This document shows positions 37,771 through 49,436 of a stretch of DNA of 64,000 bases, piece after piece (position 1 is the stretch's first letter; the number at the start of each line of letters is the position of its first letter). Made by a program: the position numbers and the translations under genes. This DNA comes from Sipunculus nudus (lineage: Eukaryota; Annelida; Sipuncula; Golfingiida; Sipunculidae): positions 7,715,076 to 7,779,075 of the forward strand of contig CM049309.1 of NCBI GenBank assembly GCA_026874595.1, given 5' to 3'. The notes below the pieces were generated by a model. The model worked only from the letters and a program-made list of their open reading frames with translations, was not told the DNA's origin and made no database searches.

Positions 37771-38280
37771 TCTATGTTTATGCTTAAAAGTATGAGGAAC
37801 CCTCAGGTCAGTAATACATTTTGTAAACCAATAGTAAATTGATGCCCTTTATACACTGATATCACATGGTGTTATGACCTAGTGACAGGTGTGATTACAA
37901 AATAAGGACTTGATTACACACAAGGACCCAAAGGTGTGGTTGACACTGGGCCTGGGTACAGCTAGGATGGAAAATATGACAGGAAGCAAGTGCTACCGCT
38001 ATGTCACAGAGTCCCAAACTGAAATGGAATTCTGCATATGTACATAGGTTAAGATGGCATTTAAAAATTTAAAGGTGGTTACCTCCACTAAAATAAAAAA
38101 AAGAATAAAAAGTAAGTTAATACATACAAATCATAAGTGTCTCTTGTTTTAATCACCACATTGCATAAAATCATGAAGCATGTACAGCTCCACCATGTGT
38201 ATGATCAGTTGCATCAACATTGTGTAAAACCAACAAGTTATATCCATGATTCCCATGTCCATCCCTGATAACCCACTGTG

Positions 38281-38641
38281 ACAGATTATGTATATACAAC
38301 AACACCTAGTTGAAGTCCATAAGTATCTGTTTACCCACCCACATATTGTGTATACACAACAATGTTTAGTTAATGCCTATAGGCCTCTGTTTACCAACTT
38401 ACAGATTGTGTCAACACACCAGCATCTAGTTGATGCCTATAGGCCTCTGTTTACCAACTTAAAGATTGTGTCAACACACCAGCATTTAGTTGATGCCTAT
38501 AGGCCTCTGTTTACCCACTGACAGATTGTTTCAACACACCAGCATGTAGTTGATGCCTATAGAAACCTGTGACCCATCAACAGATTGTGTGAACACACCA
38601 GCATCTAGTTGATGCCTAAAGGCATCCATGTTAACCCACTA
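38281..38641. repeat. 60-bp tandem repeat, six copies
   Basis: Units start at 38281, 38341, 38401, 38461, 38521 and about 38581 with ACAGATTGTGTCAACACACC and end TAGGCCTCTGTTTACC. Because 60 is divisible by three, one frame stays open (38288-38521) and gives a 20-residue repeat containing VDAYRPLFT. No splice signals or start context support it as protein, and outer units break the frame. Confidence 0.92.
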
Positions 38642-38694
38642 ACAGAGTGGGTACTCAATCAACTTTACATTTATGGCTATTTCAGTGAAATACC

Positions 38695-38882
38695 TGTGTA
38701 TACCTTCGTGTATACCTCAGTGTTAACCTCAGTGTATACCTCAGTTTATACCTAAGTGTATACCTCAGTGTATACCTCAGTATATACCTCAGTGTTAACC
38801 TCAGTGTATACCTCAGTTTATACGTAAGTGTATACTTCAGTGTATACCTCAGTAAATACCTCGGTGTATGCCTCAGTATCTC
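38695..38882. repeat. 12-bp tandem repeat (CAGTGTATACCT) with a 72-bp higher-order unit
   Basis: About fifteen 12-bp units. The variant CAGTGTTAACCT recurs at 38718 and 38790, exactly 72 bp apart, with matching variant units between, so six-unit blocks were duplicated. Confidence 0.92.
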
Positions 38883-39124
38883 AGTGAAATACTGTGGTTA
38901 GCTTCATAATCTCAAGGTTTACATTTTGTAATTTCCATGTTATCAGTATTTTGCGAGGGTTTGATTTTCACTATCACACAGTAAAATGTTTATATATGAA
39001 ATATTAAATAGCTTGCAAAATCTTTAAAATTATCAGTTGAGAAGGAAAAAGGGACATTGAAGAAGTGGAAATTCACTGTTTTATTATAGAGACTGTAAAA
39101 GATTATTATCACATTATTGTATCA

Positions 39125-39985
39125 GCCAGAACAAAGTTTTGCGGATACTATGTTGTTGACTGGGTTCTGCCGCCGCCGACGCTTGGTTTGTTTTCGAAAT
39201 AGAACTCTGAGACCACTGGACAGATTTTTCCGAAACTTTACATGATTATTGGGTCACATGGTAACTAATGCCAAAATATTTTGCGTTGACCTCTGACCTT
39301 TCCTGTCTCCAGTGCGTCCATCTGTGTGTCTGTTTTGACACATTAACCCTCATATCTTAAGACTCGTTTGACCAATCAGAAAAAAAAATTCATCAAATGT
39401 AGCTCTTGGATAGCTTTATAACATACATAAAAAATGGTGGCACCGCCTGCATTCGTTTTTGCACAGCATCCATCTGTTCATCTGCATGGGGATAAATTCA
39501 CTCGTATCTCTGCAGTGATTGGATTGATCCACCTGAAATTTTGCATATGTATTCATCCAGGATGGCTTTCTTGATTTTATGACAGGTGGCACCACCGACA
39601 TTCACATTCAGGCTGCAGACATCCAGGCTTATATTCCAGGACTGGTTTGACGTATCCTCCTTAAAATTTGCATGTGTATATATCTTACATAGCTTTTTAT
39701 CATACACAAAACTGGTGGCACCACCTGCAACGATTTTTTGCAGTGTCTGTCTGTATGTCTGCTGTGAGATAAAATCACCCATATCTCAATGTGGTTTGAC
39801 TTGTCTGCCTAAAATTTTGCAATTGTATACAATCTGGATAACTTTCTGGATATTGTGGCAGGTGGCCTCACCTACATACACATTTCGGCTGCAGACATCC
39901 ATGCTCATATACAACACACCTCTCTCTATTTCCCCTTGCCATTCAATCAAACTTTGGTTTTGGCGGATACACATAGTTGCTTGTC
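39125..39985 (+). mobile_element. Tandem-core repetitive element F
   Basis: Cores of about 140 bp alternate in two types, so the clean period is about 280 bp: GGTGGCACC words at about 39433, 39585, 39714 and 39860; GGCTGCAGACATCCA at two of them. Each core has TTTTGCA and CTGT-like words. Near-terminal words GCGGATAC...ATAGTTG... occur at both ends in the same orientation (39141 and 39963). Structure resembles other pearl-type elements of the window, but no 5' hairpin or CTAG end was found. Confidence 0.55.
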
Positions 39986-40336
39986 AGCTACCTCTATTCT
40001 AATTCATAATATCATTGTTTTACAAACAGAATTTAAAAATATCAGTTAATTAATGTTTTCAGTGCTATTTGCTTTGCGACATTACAGGCATAAATAATGC
40101 ATGAGATGTCATTGAGGCTACAAATGTTCTCCTGTGTAGTCAGGGCATCTTATTCACGAAGCTTTTATTTTCACAATACAAATATTGTGTATTTGATACC
40201 TTGTTGACCACAGTATTAGCATGTCTCAATCATCAGTGATTATAATCATAAAAAGTAAGGTTTGCCATACTGTGTTTTTTTGTAGGGGGGGGGGGGGTTA
40301 TAGATCCATGATCATTTCAGTTTTTATCATGATAGT

Positions 40337-40595
40337 TTTGACATGCAACCTGTGATATCCCTAGCTGTCTAAGTTTGTGTGCAAAATGGCAACTCCCACC
40401 AGCTGTTTTGAGAAACTGATAGAAATAAACCTTGCAGGGTTCAATGAAGGTGAGGCATGACACGAGGACAGTATGTAGACAAGAATCTATCTGTGGAGAG
40501 AGTTTGGTGGCAGTGGATTTGTGTTTTGAAAATTTTGGATGGAAAAACGCTTTTTCGGGCCACGCCTAAATCCTCAAATTATTGTGGGATTCAAT
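40337..40595 (+). mobile_element. Dispersed repeat family H, copy 2
   Basis: Uninterrupted copy: ACATGCAACCTGTGATATCC, GTGCAAAATGGCAACTCCCACC, GAGAAACTGATAG, AATCTATCTGTGGAGAG, TTTGGTGGCAGTGG, GCCTAAATCCTCAAATTATTG and TGGGATTCA in order. Useful as the reference for the other two copies. Confidence 0.75.
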
Positions 40596-40599
40596 GGGC

Positions 40600-41930
40600 A
40601 GTTTATAATGATTACAACTGTAATAATATACGGGGAGTGTGCGTTTATAATGATCATAATTGTATTGTCAATGCATCTGTATCAGTTCCAGTGGTAATGC
40701 TGAGTTTGCAGATAAAAAAATCAATAACCCCTGCTCTGTTTGTGTTGTTTACAAAAAATAACAATTGTTAGTGTGTCATGCAGTTCGTTTGTACTGTTAG
40801 AGATTTTGCTGTTTGTTTTTGGACCTGTGTGAATAATCTCACAGCTGTGAAACTGTAAAGTTTGATTATGATGGAATAGGAAAATAGGAATTAGGCCTTG
40901 TTTTGTACCCACCAATGCTGTAGGAAGTTATATATGCACATGCACCTACATGCGTGGTATGTACAGCACAGGTCATTGAGTATATTGTTGTGACAACAAA
41001 CAGGGGCCAGTGTATGCTGTGGATCATACATATGTACAGGAATGATGAACATTGACCAAAACATGCAAACGCACACACTGCAGAGTGACCCTTGTACATG
41101 TCATTTATGTGACATCTCAGTTATCAAGGATACCTAAATGATTAAATATATATATGTGTCAAAGCTAGTGAACATAATTAAACACATACACATATTATAA
41201 TAGTAATACAGTACACTAGCAAAAAAAATTATTATTATTGTTATGATATTTGGAGTGATTCATTATCACTTGTATAGCATATAGAGATTGCCAAGTGTAA
41301 ATTGTTAATTATCATACACTCATACACACAGTTATATTACATTAGTAATATGATATACAAATATTTTCTTAAATTATAACATTGTGAAAGTACCCTTGTC
41401 ACATTCATACACACAGACATATTATACCAATACACAAACAATATTTAATTGGTACTCAATTAATAATATTATAGGGTGACCCTTGTCATATGCACATGGC
41501 ACATGATGTATGGAACACACAACAAACAGCTAATTCCTAGTAAGCATAGTAAATACAGACTTAGTGTGATATGCACAGACTAACGCATAACAGACCCAGG
41601 CATATTATGTATATAAAACTGTGGTGTAACAAGCTCACAATATACTAGTCACCAAGTGTGTAGTCCACAAACATTGTAATACACACATACACACAAACAA
41701 AATATACTCAGTGAAACAGAGATTGATCATGTGGCTGCCTACACTGTATGGGTGGTTAGTGTACATATCTTGATCGTGGGATGGTCATGATGTGTTGTAC
41801 ACTGGGCAGGAAGAGCTCCAATCCTATAATGACGACATACGCATGGAGGTATAGCCCTGACTGTATAAACACAAACCAACCGCCCTGTATTTACCAATAA
41901 TTGAACTGAGCACTGCCATTAGCAGGAGCG
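40600..41930. other. Non-coding DNA rich in ACACATAC words
   Basis: AT-rich with many scattered CACATAC/ACACACA and ATATTAT words (41190-41710) but no regular period. No gene recognised. Confidence 0.45.
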
Positions 41931-42480
41931 CACCCGTCCAGACAGTCAAGGTCGCTTACCATTAGTTGACCTTGCGTGACCTCAGTTGGTGAACCTCTGG
42001 CCCACAGCTGGGCAGCAAAACCCGACCCATTCTGTGTTTAATCACTAGGAAGAGACGGCAGTCAGGTCAACTCGGCAATAGTGCAGAGCATGGGTCTGTA
42101 TGCTGGTTTTTTACCTGTTACCTTTCCCAGTGGCGGTGTGTTATTTTTTTCTCTGGGCCCCGGCAGTTGTGTGTCGTGAGTCGGCCACAGTGCTCATAGA
42201 TCTTGGGAGATTTTATTGATTGGAGGAGGGGAGGATTTTGGACTGGGGTTTGTTGTTAGTTAGATTAATCTGGTTCAGAGGTTGCAGGGACAGTTCAAGT
42301 GGGTTTTTGTTAACAGTTCACGTGGGGGTCTTAGTTAAGTCTTGTGTAATAGGTCCTCTTACCCTCCCACTTGACACTACATGCGGGTATGGGGGTGTAA
42401 TAGCCACCCCCTATCATGTTTATGTGTGTGTCAGTGTGGTACCTCCTATATTGTGTTGAAACCATGCCTGTGTTTTCAGT
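41930..42480. other. G+C-richer island with a DR4-type TGACCT repeat
   Basis: Locally G+C-rich stretch. TGACCT-TGCG-TGACCT at 41967-41982 is a perfect direct repeat with 4-bp spacing, the DR4 arrangement recognised by some nuclear receptors. No repeat core surrounds it. The ORF at 42220-42459 has no recognisable domain. A conserved regulatory element is one possibility. Confidence 0.35.
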
Positions 42481-42770
42481 AAATTGTATACATATATACC
42501 AGTGTTGCCATAGTGTGAGACTAAAGATGGCTGGCTATAGGTGTGCCAGGTAATACACTGTGAATAACACAGTCACACAAAGCCCTGCAATTAGGGGGTA
42601 GTTGTAAGGTTACAGCATACAGTATAGTGTCAGTACACCTAAGTCAAGCCTGCATGCTTCAGTTATTACCAGACTGGGTTTTGAGACATTAGGCCACGGC
42701 TGGACCTTCACCTATATATATATTTATATATATGGGATCATTGCCCCTCCTGTCTACACTATGCTATTAA

Positions 42771-42796
42771 CCCCCCCCCCCCCCTTCCCCCCCCCC
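42771..42796. repeat. C14-TT-C10 homopolymer tract
   Basis: Long C runs separated by TT. Similar G or C runs lie at 7085-7096, 40285-40297, 44290-44299, 49449-49459 and 55778-55794. Confidence 0.95.
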
Positions 42797-42799
42797 TTG

Positions 42800-44530
42800 T
42801 GCCCAAGGCTGAATATATGTCACATTTCCAGTGCAAATGATCTTGTGTTTGTCTAGTGTACATGCACCCTCATGCATATATAATGTATGCCCTCAATGAT
42901 AGCCCCTCCAGAATCATTTATATATACCCCTAATGTACACCTGGGCTATTTTATTGATGTTTACTTGTCTCACCTGATATATTCAGTGGATGAAAAATGT
43001 ATTCATACATACATACATGTACATGTTATATGATAGAAACATATCACAGGATTTGTCCAGTATTTGCTTTCATATGAAATTGACAGTATAGAATTTTGAT
43101 ATTTACTGAACACATTATTTAGCAAACTACAATGTGTATTGATTTATATTGTGTGCTGCTCACTGGTGAAATATAAACTGTCTGCATGTTTTTGTGTCCT
43201 TGAAACATTCTGAAAAAGTACAAAAAGTACAAAACCAGTCTGATGAACTTAAGTTTATTGATATTTATTTCATGATAAAATATGTACAAAATATAAGGAT
43301 AAATTAATATATTATATTAGGTTTGTCTTATTCTTAGTATATGATTTATTTTTATTAGGTGAATGAGGGTTTTTTTTGGTGTAATTTTGTAAACTTTTTC
43401 ATTGTTACATTTTCTATATCAATTAACATATGCAGCCATGTTATATATTCATGTATGTGGATGTATATTATATGTGTTTATGTACATTAATGGACATTAT
43501 ACACAGTCATTTACATATACTTCCATGTATCATCATTAATATTCATTTATTCATCTCACTCATTTATAGTCATTAGTCCGATATCCCTTCCCTGGTGCTA
43601 TAACATATAAATGTGTTAACATTTGAGTAACTCACTTATATATGAATTTAATTTTCTTCCACATTTGAGACAGTCAAATTTGCTCTAGCTAATGTGAAAA
43701 TTAAGACTTCAAAGGAAGTGAAAATAATAATTAGCATGGTGCTTAAGTGTGTGTCAGTGTATTGATATTAATAATTACTGTCTTCATATGATTGAGATGA
43801 AGATGCTTTTCATTGAAAAAAAAATATCAAATCATCAATGTCTGGGTGTATTTTATGTCAATGCCAGTAAAGCATCAAGCATAAGAGCATTTATTTTTTG
43901 CCAGATTTTAAAACAATTTAATTTTATTTGAATGCTATCTGATCATGATTTGTCAAAATCGTTACCTACCTAAACATGTCTTTGTTTATAATTTTCCTTC
44001 TGTATTTATTACTGGAAGTGTCAGTCAAGGGTCTGTTGTTTTGATCTGTTGAGTAATAAAGTGACCTTCAGGTCCCTTCATGCTTAAACATTCCTGAAAA
44101 GTATGTGTATTTTTAAGGCATTGTAAGTGCTTGAAATTTATCTAATTTTTGAAAATTTTCTTGAGAAGAAGTTGAATATCACTGTATTGGCTTGATTGGC
44201 AGACTGAGAGGACAAGGCTTTCTTTAACATGTCTCACTACTTTTATAAACCATACTTATACATTTAAATTTTGATTTAAAAACAGGAAAGGGGGGGGGGA
44301 GATTGTAGGAGGATAAAATGGCTTAGAGGAATAGTTAGGGAAGCTGTGCAGGAAAAAAACACTTCATAATACAAATTTGTCCAATTGAAAACCCTTTAAG
44401 AGACCATGAGAAATTGAAGTATGTGTGGAAACCATGAACCTTGATATGATCTTTACAAGTCAAAATAATGCCTCTTGAACACATGACAGAACTGTGTTTG
44501 AGGTTCTGAATGTTGGTTGAAAGGAATCTA
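42800..44530. other. Non-coding DNA, no features seen
   Basis: Strongly AT-rich, with ACAT-rich patches near 43010 and 43440-43540. No ORF or structure recognised. Confidence 0.5.
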
Positions 44531-44534
44531 AATA

Positions 44535-44815
44535 CCTAAATCTGTAAAAATACTGAAATTAATAAAAATACTGAAATTAATAAAATAGTGAAAACTAATT
44601 AAAATACCTAATTTAAATACAGAAATAACTCAAAATATTGAAAATTAATTAAAACACTTCAATTAATTATCAATATCTTAAGATATTGAAAAATTGTATC
44701 ATTAACTCAAATGAAATATTTAAAATCATATAAAATACTGAAATTAATTAAAATACTGAAATAAGTTAAAAAAATGAAAATTAATATTGAATTAGTTTAA
44801 AAATGAAATTAATTA
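44535..44815. repeat. Degenerate AT-rich minisatellite (AAATACTGAAATTAATTA)
   Basis: About fifteen imperfect units of about 18 bp; the best match is near 44560-44590 and again near 44730-44765. Confidence 0.75.
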
Positions 44816-45939
44816 GCATTATGAATCCAGACTTAAGTAATTAGTCATGTAAGATTGATACATTTTTTTAAAGCTTTATCTTTTATATACTTTAATTATC
44901 TTAGGAAAATAGTATTTAAGATTTAATCAAGTTACAGCTTCACATTTTGCTTTCTACACTCTGTTCTTTATTCCACCTGAGTCAACATTTCCTGTTTGTA
45001 TTAGCGACTCCTATGGGCAGCTTTATATTCACAGGGTTAAATTTACATGACTTTCATTTAATAAATGTTCAATGAGAATTCATGATATAACCATACACTA
45101 ACCTGCGCAGAGTACATCCATTATAATCTTAGCTACCAGACCAGGATCTAAGGAAACATCAAATTATTTTTCATTTGTAGCAGATGATATAAAAGATCTG
45201 TTCATTATTTGCAAAACCCATCTTTGATTAATGACTTACAAGTAACATTTCATATACTACTCTGTGCAGTTTCATGAAGAGTCTGCAAAGTATGCAAAAA
45301 TTGTCAAAACAAATACAGGTAGGAAGGGATTTGATACCACTACTCTTTAGCTTCACTAATTTGAAGTCAGTTACAGTGTCTACGCAGATTTCATGAATGC
45401 ATTCAGAATTACTGACTAAGCTTACTCCCTAATCTGATCAGGTATACCCAGGCTGTTCATTTATAAGAAAATATCAATTGATTAAGTTGTGTTGATAAAA
45501 AAAACCCCAAAAATTGTTCATAATAATGTAATCAGCACCTGATAAGCCAGTGCTTGACTGCTATGATTTCCTAGCTCTAAAATATATTATCTGAAACATA
45601 GAAGACTTAACCAAAGCAAATCATTTATTGCTAAAATAAGAAATCTAGAAGACCTTGTATCATATGTTGTAACAGTCAGAGATGTAGAATACTTCAATAT
45701 TATATCATCTTTTGAAAAAATATAAACAGATTTCAATAGGAAATCATCTTCTGCTAGAATTAGTAGTGTAGAAATACTTTATGTTAAATTATATGTTGAT
45801 ACAGTCAGAAATCTGAAAGACATCATCAGAAAATCAGACATCAGATTAGACATCTATGACCTTTTTAGAAGAATAACTGAAAATAATGTTACTTCCTCTC
45901 TTTTTTATACACTTATATAAATGGACATAATATGGTATA

Positions 45940-46625
45940 CCCACAGTCCATCCATACATCTGTCCATCTGTTAACTTGTTCAGAACAGTTCAAAATGTCT
46001 CAGTGATAACTAACAGGGGCTTCGATGGATTTTGAGGAAGCTAACCATAACTAATTGCAAGATTTTCTTGCAAAGTTTAAAAATTTATAATTGATATTAT
46101 TGGGCAAATCCACATATATTTAATAAGGTCATAGGCTACTTGGTGGTGTTGTCACAATAACTTACCAGGAATAAGATGAATTTTGACATAACTGTACAGA
46201 AATTTTAATCAGTATATTATCTCAACTAAGTTTGATTTCCAGCAAAATATTATTGGGCAAATCCACATATATTTAATAAGGTCATAGGCTACTTGGTGGT
46301 GTTGTCACAATAACTTACCAGGAATAAGATGAATTTTGACATAACTGTACAGAAATTTTAATCAGTATATTATCTCAACTAAGTTTGATTTCCAGCAAAA
46401 TCTATATATATTTAATTAGGTCAGAGGTCACCAGCCTCTTCATGGCACCGTGATGACTTGCCAACAATCGGATGGATTTCCATGAAACTCATTATGAATA
46501 TTAGCCAATACAGTTTTTCAGCTGTTTTACATTCTCAGCAAAATCCATGCATGCTTTATGAGGTCAGAGGTCACAAGATATGCAACAGGTGTATTATGCA
46601 CTGTTTGTGATGCTCTTGTTTCTCT
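45940..46625 (+). mobile_element. Pearl-like element G with 153-bp cores
   Basis: A CCAT/CTGT microsatellite (about 45946-45972) is followed by tandem cores: 46094-46246, 46247-46399, about 46400-46540 and a partial one to about 46580. Later cores carry AGGTCAGAGGTCA (46418-46430 and 46561-46573); the first two have the altered word AGGTCATAGGCT. The 5' hairpin and CTAG end seen in elements A-C are not apparent. No protein is encoded. Confidence 0.6.
46094..46401 (+). repeat. Perfect tandem duplication, 153-bp unit
   Basis: By eye the two copies are identical over all 153 bases, while adjacent cores of the same element are strongly diverged. Either a very recent duplication or gene conversion, or an assembly artefact. 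Confidence 0.95.
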
Positions 46626-48336
46626 TTTAATCTGCAGTCTTTACCCCTTTTTTTTGCGTAAGATTGCAAAAGACTTAATAATGCGACACTGTTACATATT
46701 CCTGTAAGAACAAGAATCGTACACAAGTGCAAGAATGTATTTGCAACATGTTCAAAATGCCCCTGATATCTTCATGCATTTGGCACATTTGCAATGTTGA
46801 TGATTTGTTGAGTTTATGCATATAAACATATGAAGTATGCGAAACATTTTGTTTCATATTAGGAAACAAAAATGTGGAGATGAATAGAGTTCTAACAAAA
46901 TATGCAAAAGCTTCAAAACATCTACAAAGGGATAAGGTAGCACAATATTTCAGCTTCCCTAATAGGAAACCAGTCACAATATCTGTGTACTTTTCTATGA
47001 GATTTGACTTATTTTTTCTATCAAAGCAGGCTGCACTTTCTTTCTGAAGCACTTACTCTTTTTGGTCATTTATCTTTGGCAGGTCTGTTATATCATCTGT
47101 AGTTAAAATCTGATATCTGGAGGGCTTGATCATAGCAAATCAGCTGTATTAATTGCTGATTCCATTTTCCACACTGTAGAACTAAAGTACTTTGCAGAAC
47201 TGATACTTTATTCAAGCACACTCAAGAAGTCTCTGTGAAGACCCTCTGGTTTCAATGCCTGATTTAGAAGAGCATACACTCTTTCATTTTATACAAAAGA
47301 ATTAGGCTATATGCATACTGAAATTTCTCAGATTAACACTGGAAAAAACTTTCAGAAAATGCAGATTTGACAGTGTCACTTTAGGAGATGATTTTATAAG
47401 ACAAAGAAATGTTTAGTTCTCAGGCACCTTTTAAAAAAATATTGATGAGGGCGGGCAATTTTTTGTTTTACTTTTTTTGTATGTTACAATTAAAATGTGA
47501 TATGATCAGTGAAAAGCATGATAAAAACAGAATTTGTTTGATAAAATCACTATATAACAAAGAAATCTTATCAAAATTGTAATCTTTTTTTTTCTTGAAA
47601 GAAGAAAGTCAAAATAAACATTTTTGGTGCAGGGGGTTAAAATTGACACGGGTGGTACCTGAGAACCATACCTTTTATTTTTTTGGCCTAAATAGTATTG
47701 TTTCGTAAAGCTGTACACCTTCAGTGATATTGAATATTTCTCATAGAATCATTTTTAGATGAACAGCAGTCGCTGTTACACTTGTTGACCTAAGTAATTG
47801 GCTATCTGGGTATGTGTTTGTGAAATAGTCTTTTGCTATGTGTGGCAGCCAAATTTTGCATAGACCATACTTTAGTCTGTTTTGATGAGTTTACATAATG
47901 CATTGATGAGGTTGCAGGGTATCACCTGGGGTACAGAGTAATAGGACAGGGCCAGGCTGGCTTTGATGTAGTGAAGCACAGCTGTAATGAACAGGAGAGG
48001 CAGAAAACAGAACACATTTAATCTCTTAATAAGCCCAGGTTCTCCTTCAGTAAGAATATTTAAGCAAATTTGTATTACCTGTTGAAAAAGATGGACCTGG
48101 CACTGATCCTTTAGTCTGCTTATGTCACAATGCTAGCTCAGATATTATCACCAGGTTTATACCTAATATAATTTAATATTAAGCAGACTCCTGGATATAA
48201 TATGGTTGTGCACAATGGAATAGAGATTCTGTGAGCAGTGGAAAATATGCATACAATTAAATATATATTAATTATAATAGATATCATAATTCAAATGAAA
48301 TTAGATATAAATGTCATTATATTCTAAAATTTTACC
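46626..48336. other. Non-coding DNA, no features seen
   Basis: AT-rich. The longest ORF, minus strand 47052-46675 (125 codons), has no domain I recognise, no splice context and an AT-rich amino-acid composition as expected by chance. Confidence 0.5.
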
Positions 48337-48341
48337 TTTTT

Positions 48342-49436
48342 AGCTCAGCTGACTATAAGTCATCTGAGCTATAGTCGTGGTCCTTTGTCCATCGTCAATG
48401 CGTCTGGCTGGCCGGCCGTTCATTAACATGGCACATTTTGAAACCATTGGACCTATGAATCCAAAATTTTGCATACAGTTAGATGCCTCAAAAATCTCCT
48501 GCCATATCGAAAAGTGGGTCACTAGGACTTTGTTGCTTCCAAATATTAAGGAAAAACCTCCATTTTTCATAAAAATGCCATTGTTACACTTCAAGGCTGC
48601 CTTATATCAAAACCCCTAATCTGTTTTTTGATCATATTAAGTATTCATATTCTTCTATACATTTTTTATGAACGTAACAAAATTTGGTCAGTATTGCATA
48701 TTGTTTTGAAGTTATGGCCCCAAATATAATGGAATTTTTTCAAAATCAGGAAATATATTTATTCACTTAACATGAGTATTGCTGAAGCTGGAGACTTTTT
48801 TTCAGGGATATAACTTTATTTTATCAAGATTCAATTGTTTACCCAAAATTAGATCTGAATTTTGCCAATATTTTATGTTATTAGCATAAATAAAAAATCA
48901 ATACCTTAAATTTTGTCCAGCTTTGGCTATGGCACTTTTTTGCCCTGCAAGCACTGTTGATTTAATTTTCATTGCATATATACATTAGGATTTAATCTTT
49001 GAAAATCTGAAATTTCAAAGGAATTGATTGAAAAGAGAAGCTTTTATTCAAGTTTTCATACACTATGTCAAGTGTTGTTTACATCAAGCCAACCTGGTAG
49101 TACAGCCTTCACCTGTGTTACATAACCCAGAGTGGGCAGATTGCCTTGGCTCAGCTTGGCCACTACTAGCAGGCTTCATCGGAGTTTGTCCTAGTAGAGG
49201 CTATGATCGGAGTTTGTCCTAGTAGAATCGTCGATCGTACTAGTAGAAACTCTGATCAGAGATTCTCCTAGTAGAAAGTCTGATCAGACTTTGTCCTAGT
49301 AAGATCGACGATTCTACTGGATTGGAGTTTGTCCTGTGACATATATATTTATGAAAACATAATTGAATATTTTGCATATTTTGCATTTGCAAAAATTTCA
49401 AACTTCAGCTGAGCGCCGTGACCCATGGGTCCCTTG
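48342..49436 (+). mobile_element. Helentron-like element A, intact copy (about 1.1 kb)
   Basis: 5' T run then AGCTCAGCTGAC-TATAA-GTCATCTGAGCT hairpin, a decayed CCGT/CCGG microsatellite (48385-48420), one core of about 650 bp, a palindrome-rich zone (49180-49345), and the 3' end CAGCTGAGC, perfect palindrome GACCCATGGGTC (49420-49431), then CCCTTG. CAGCTGAGC is the inverted partner of the 5' GCTCAGCTG. This copy serves as the reference showing that element B landed in the T run of copy 1. Confidence 0.72.
49180..49345. repeat. Palindrome and inverted-repeat cluster inside element A
   Basis: The unit GGAGTTTGTCCTAGTAGA occurs in direct orientation at about 49180, 49209 and 49324, and in partly inverted form between. 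AAAGTCTGATCAGACTTT (49275-49292) is a perfect 18-bp palindrome; CTCTGATCAGAG (49250-49261) is a perfect 12-bp palindrome. Arms around 49218-49244 and 49294-49320 (AGTAGAATCGTCGATC and GATCGACGATTCTACT) pair around them, so the zone could form a branched hairpin. Confidence 0.9.

Noticed and set aside
38288-38521. Open 20-residue repeat (VDAYRPLFT)
   Set aside because: It follows from the 60-bp period; the outer units break the frame and there is no splice or start context. Kept only as a tandem repeat.
39498-40002. ORFs of 94 and 138 codons on opposite strands
   Set aside because: They overlap each other and lie in the tandem cores of element F; no recognised domain.
46675-47052. 125-codon minus-strand ORF
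   Set aside because: No family motif, no splice signals, and a composition expected by chance from AT-rich DNA.
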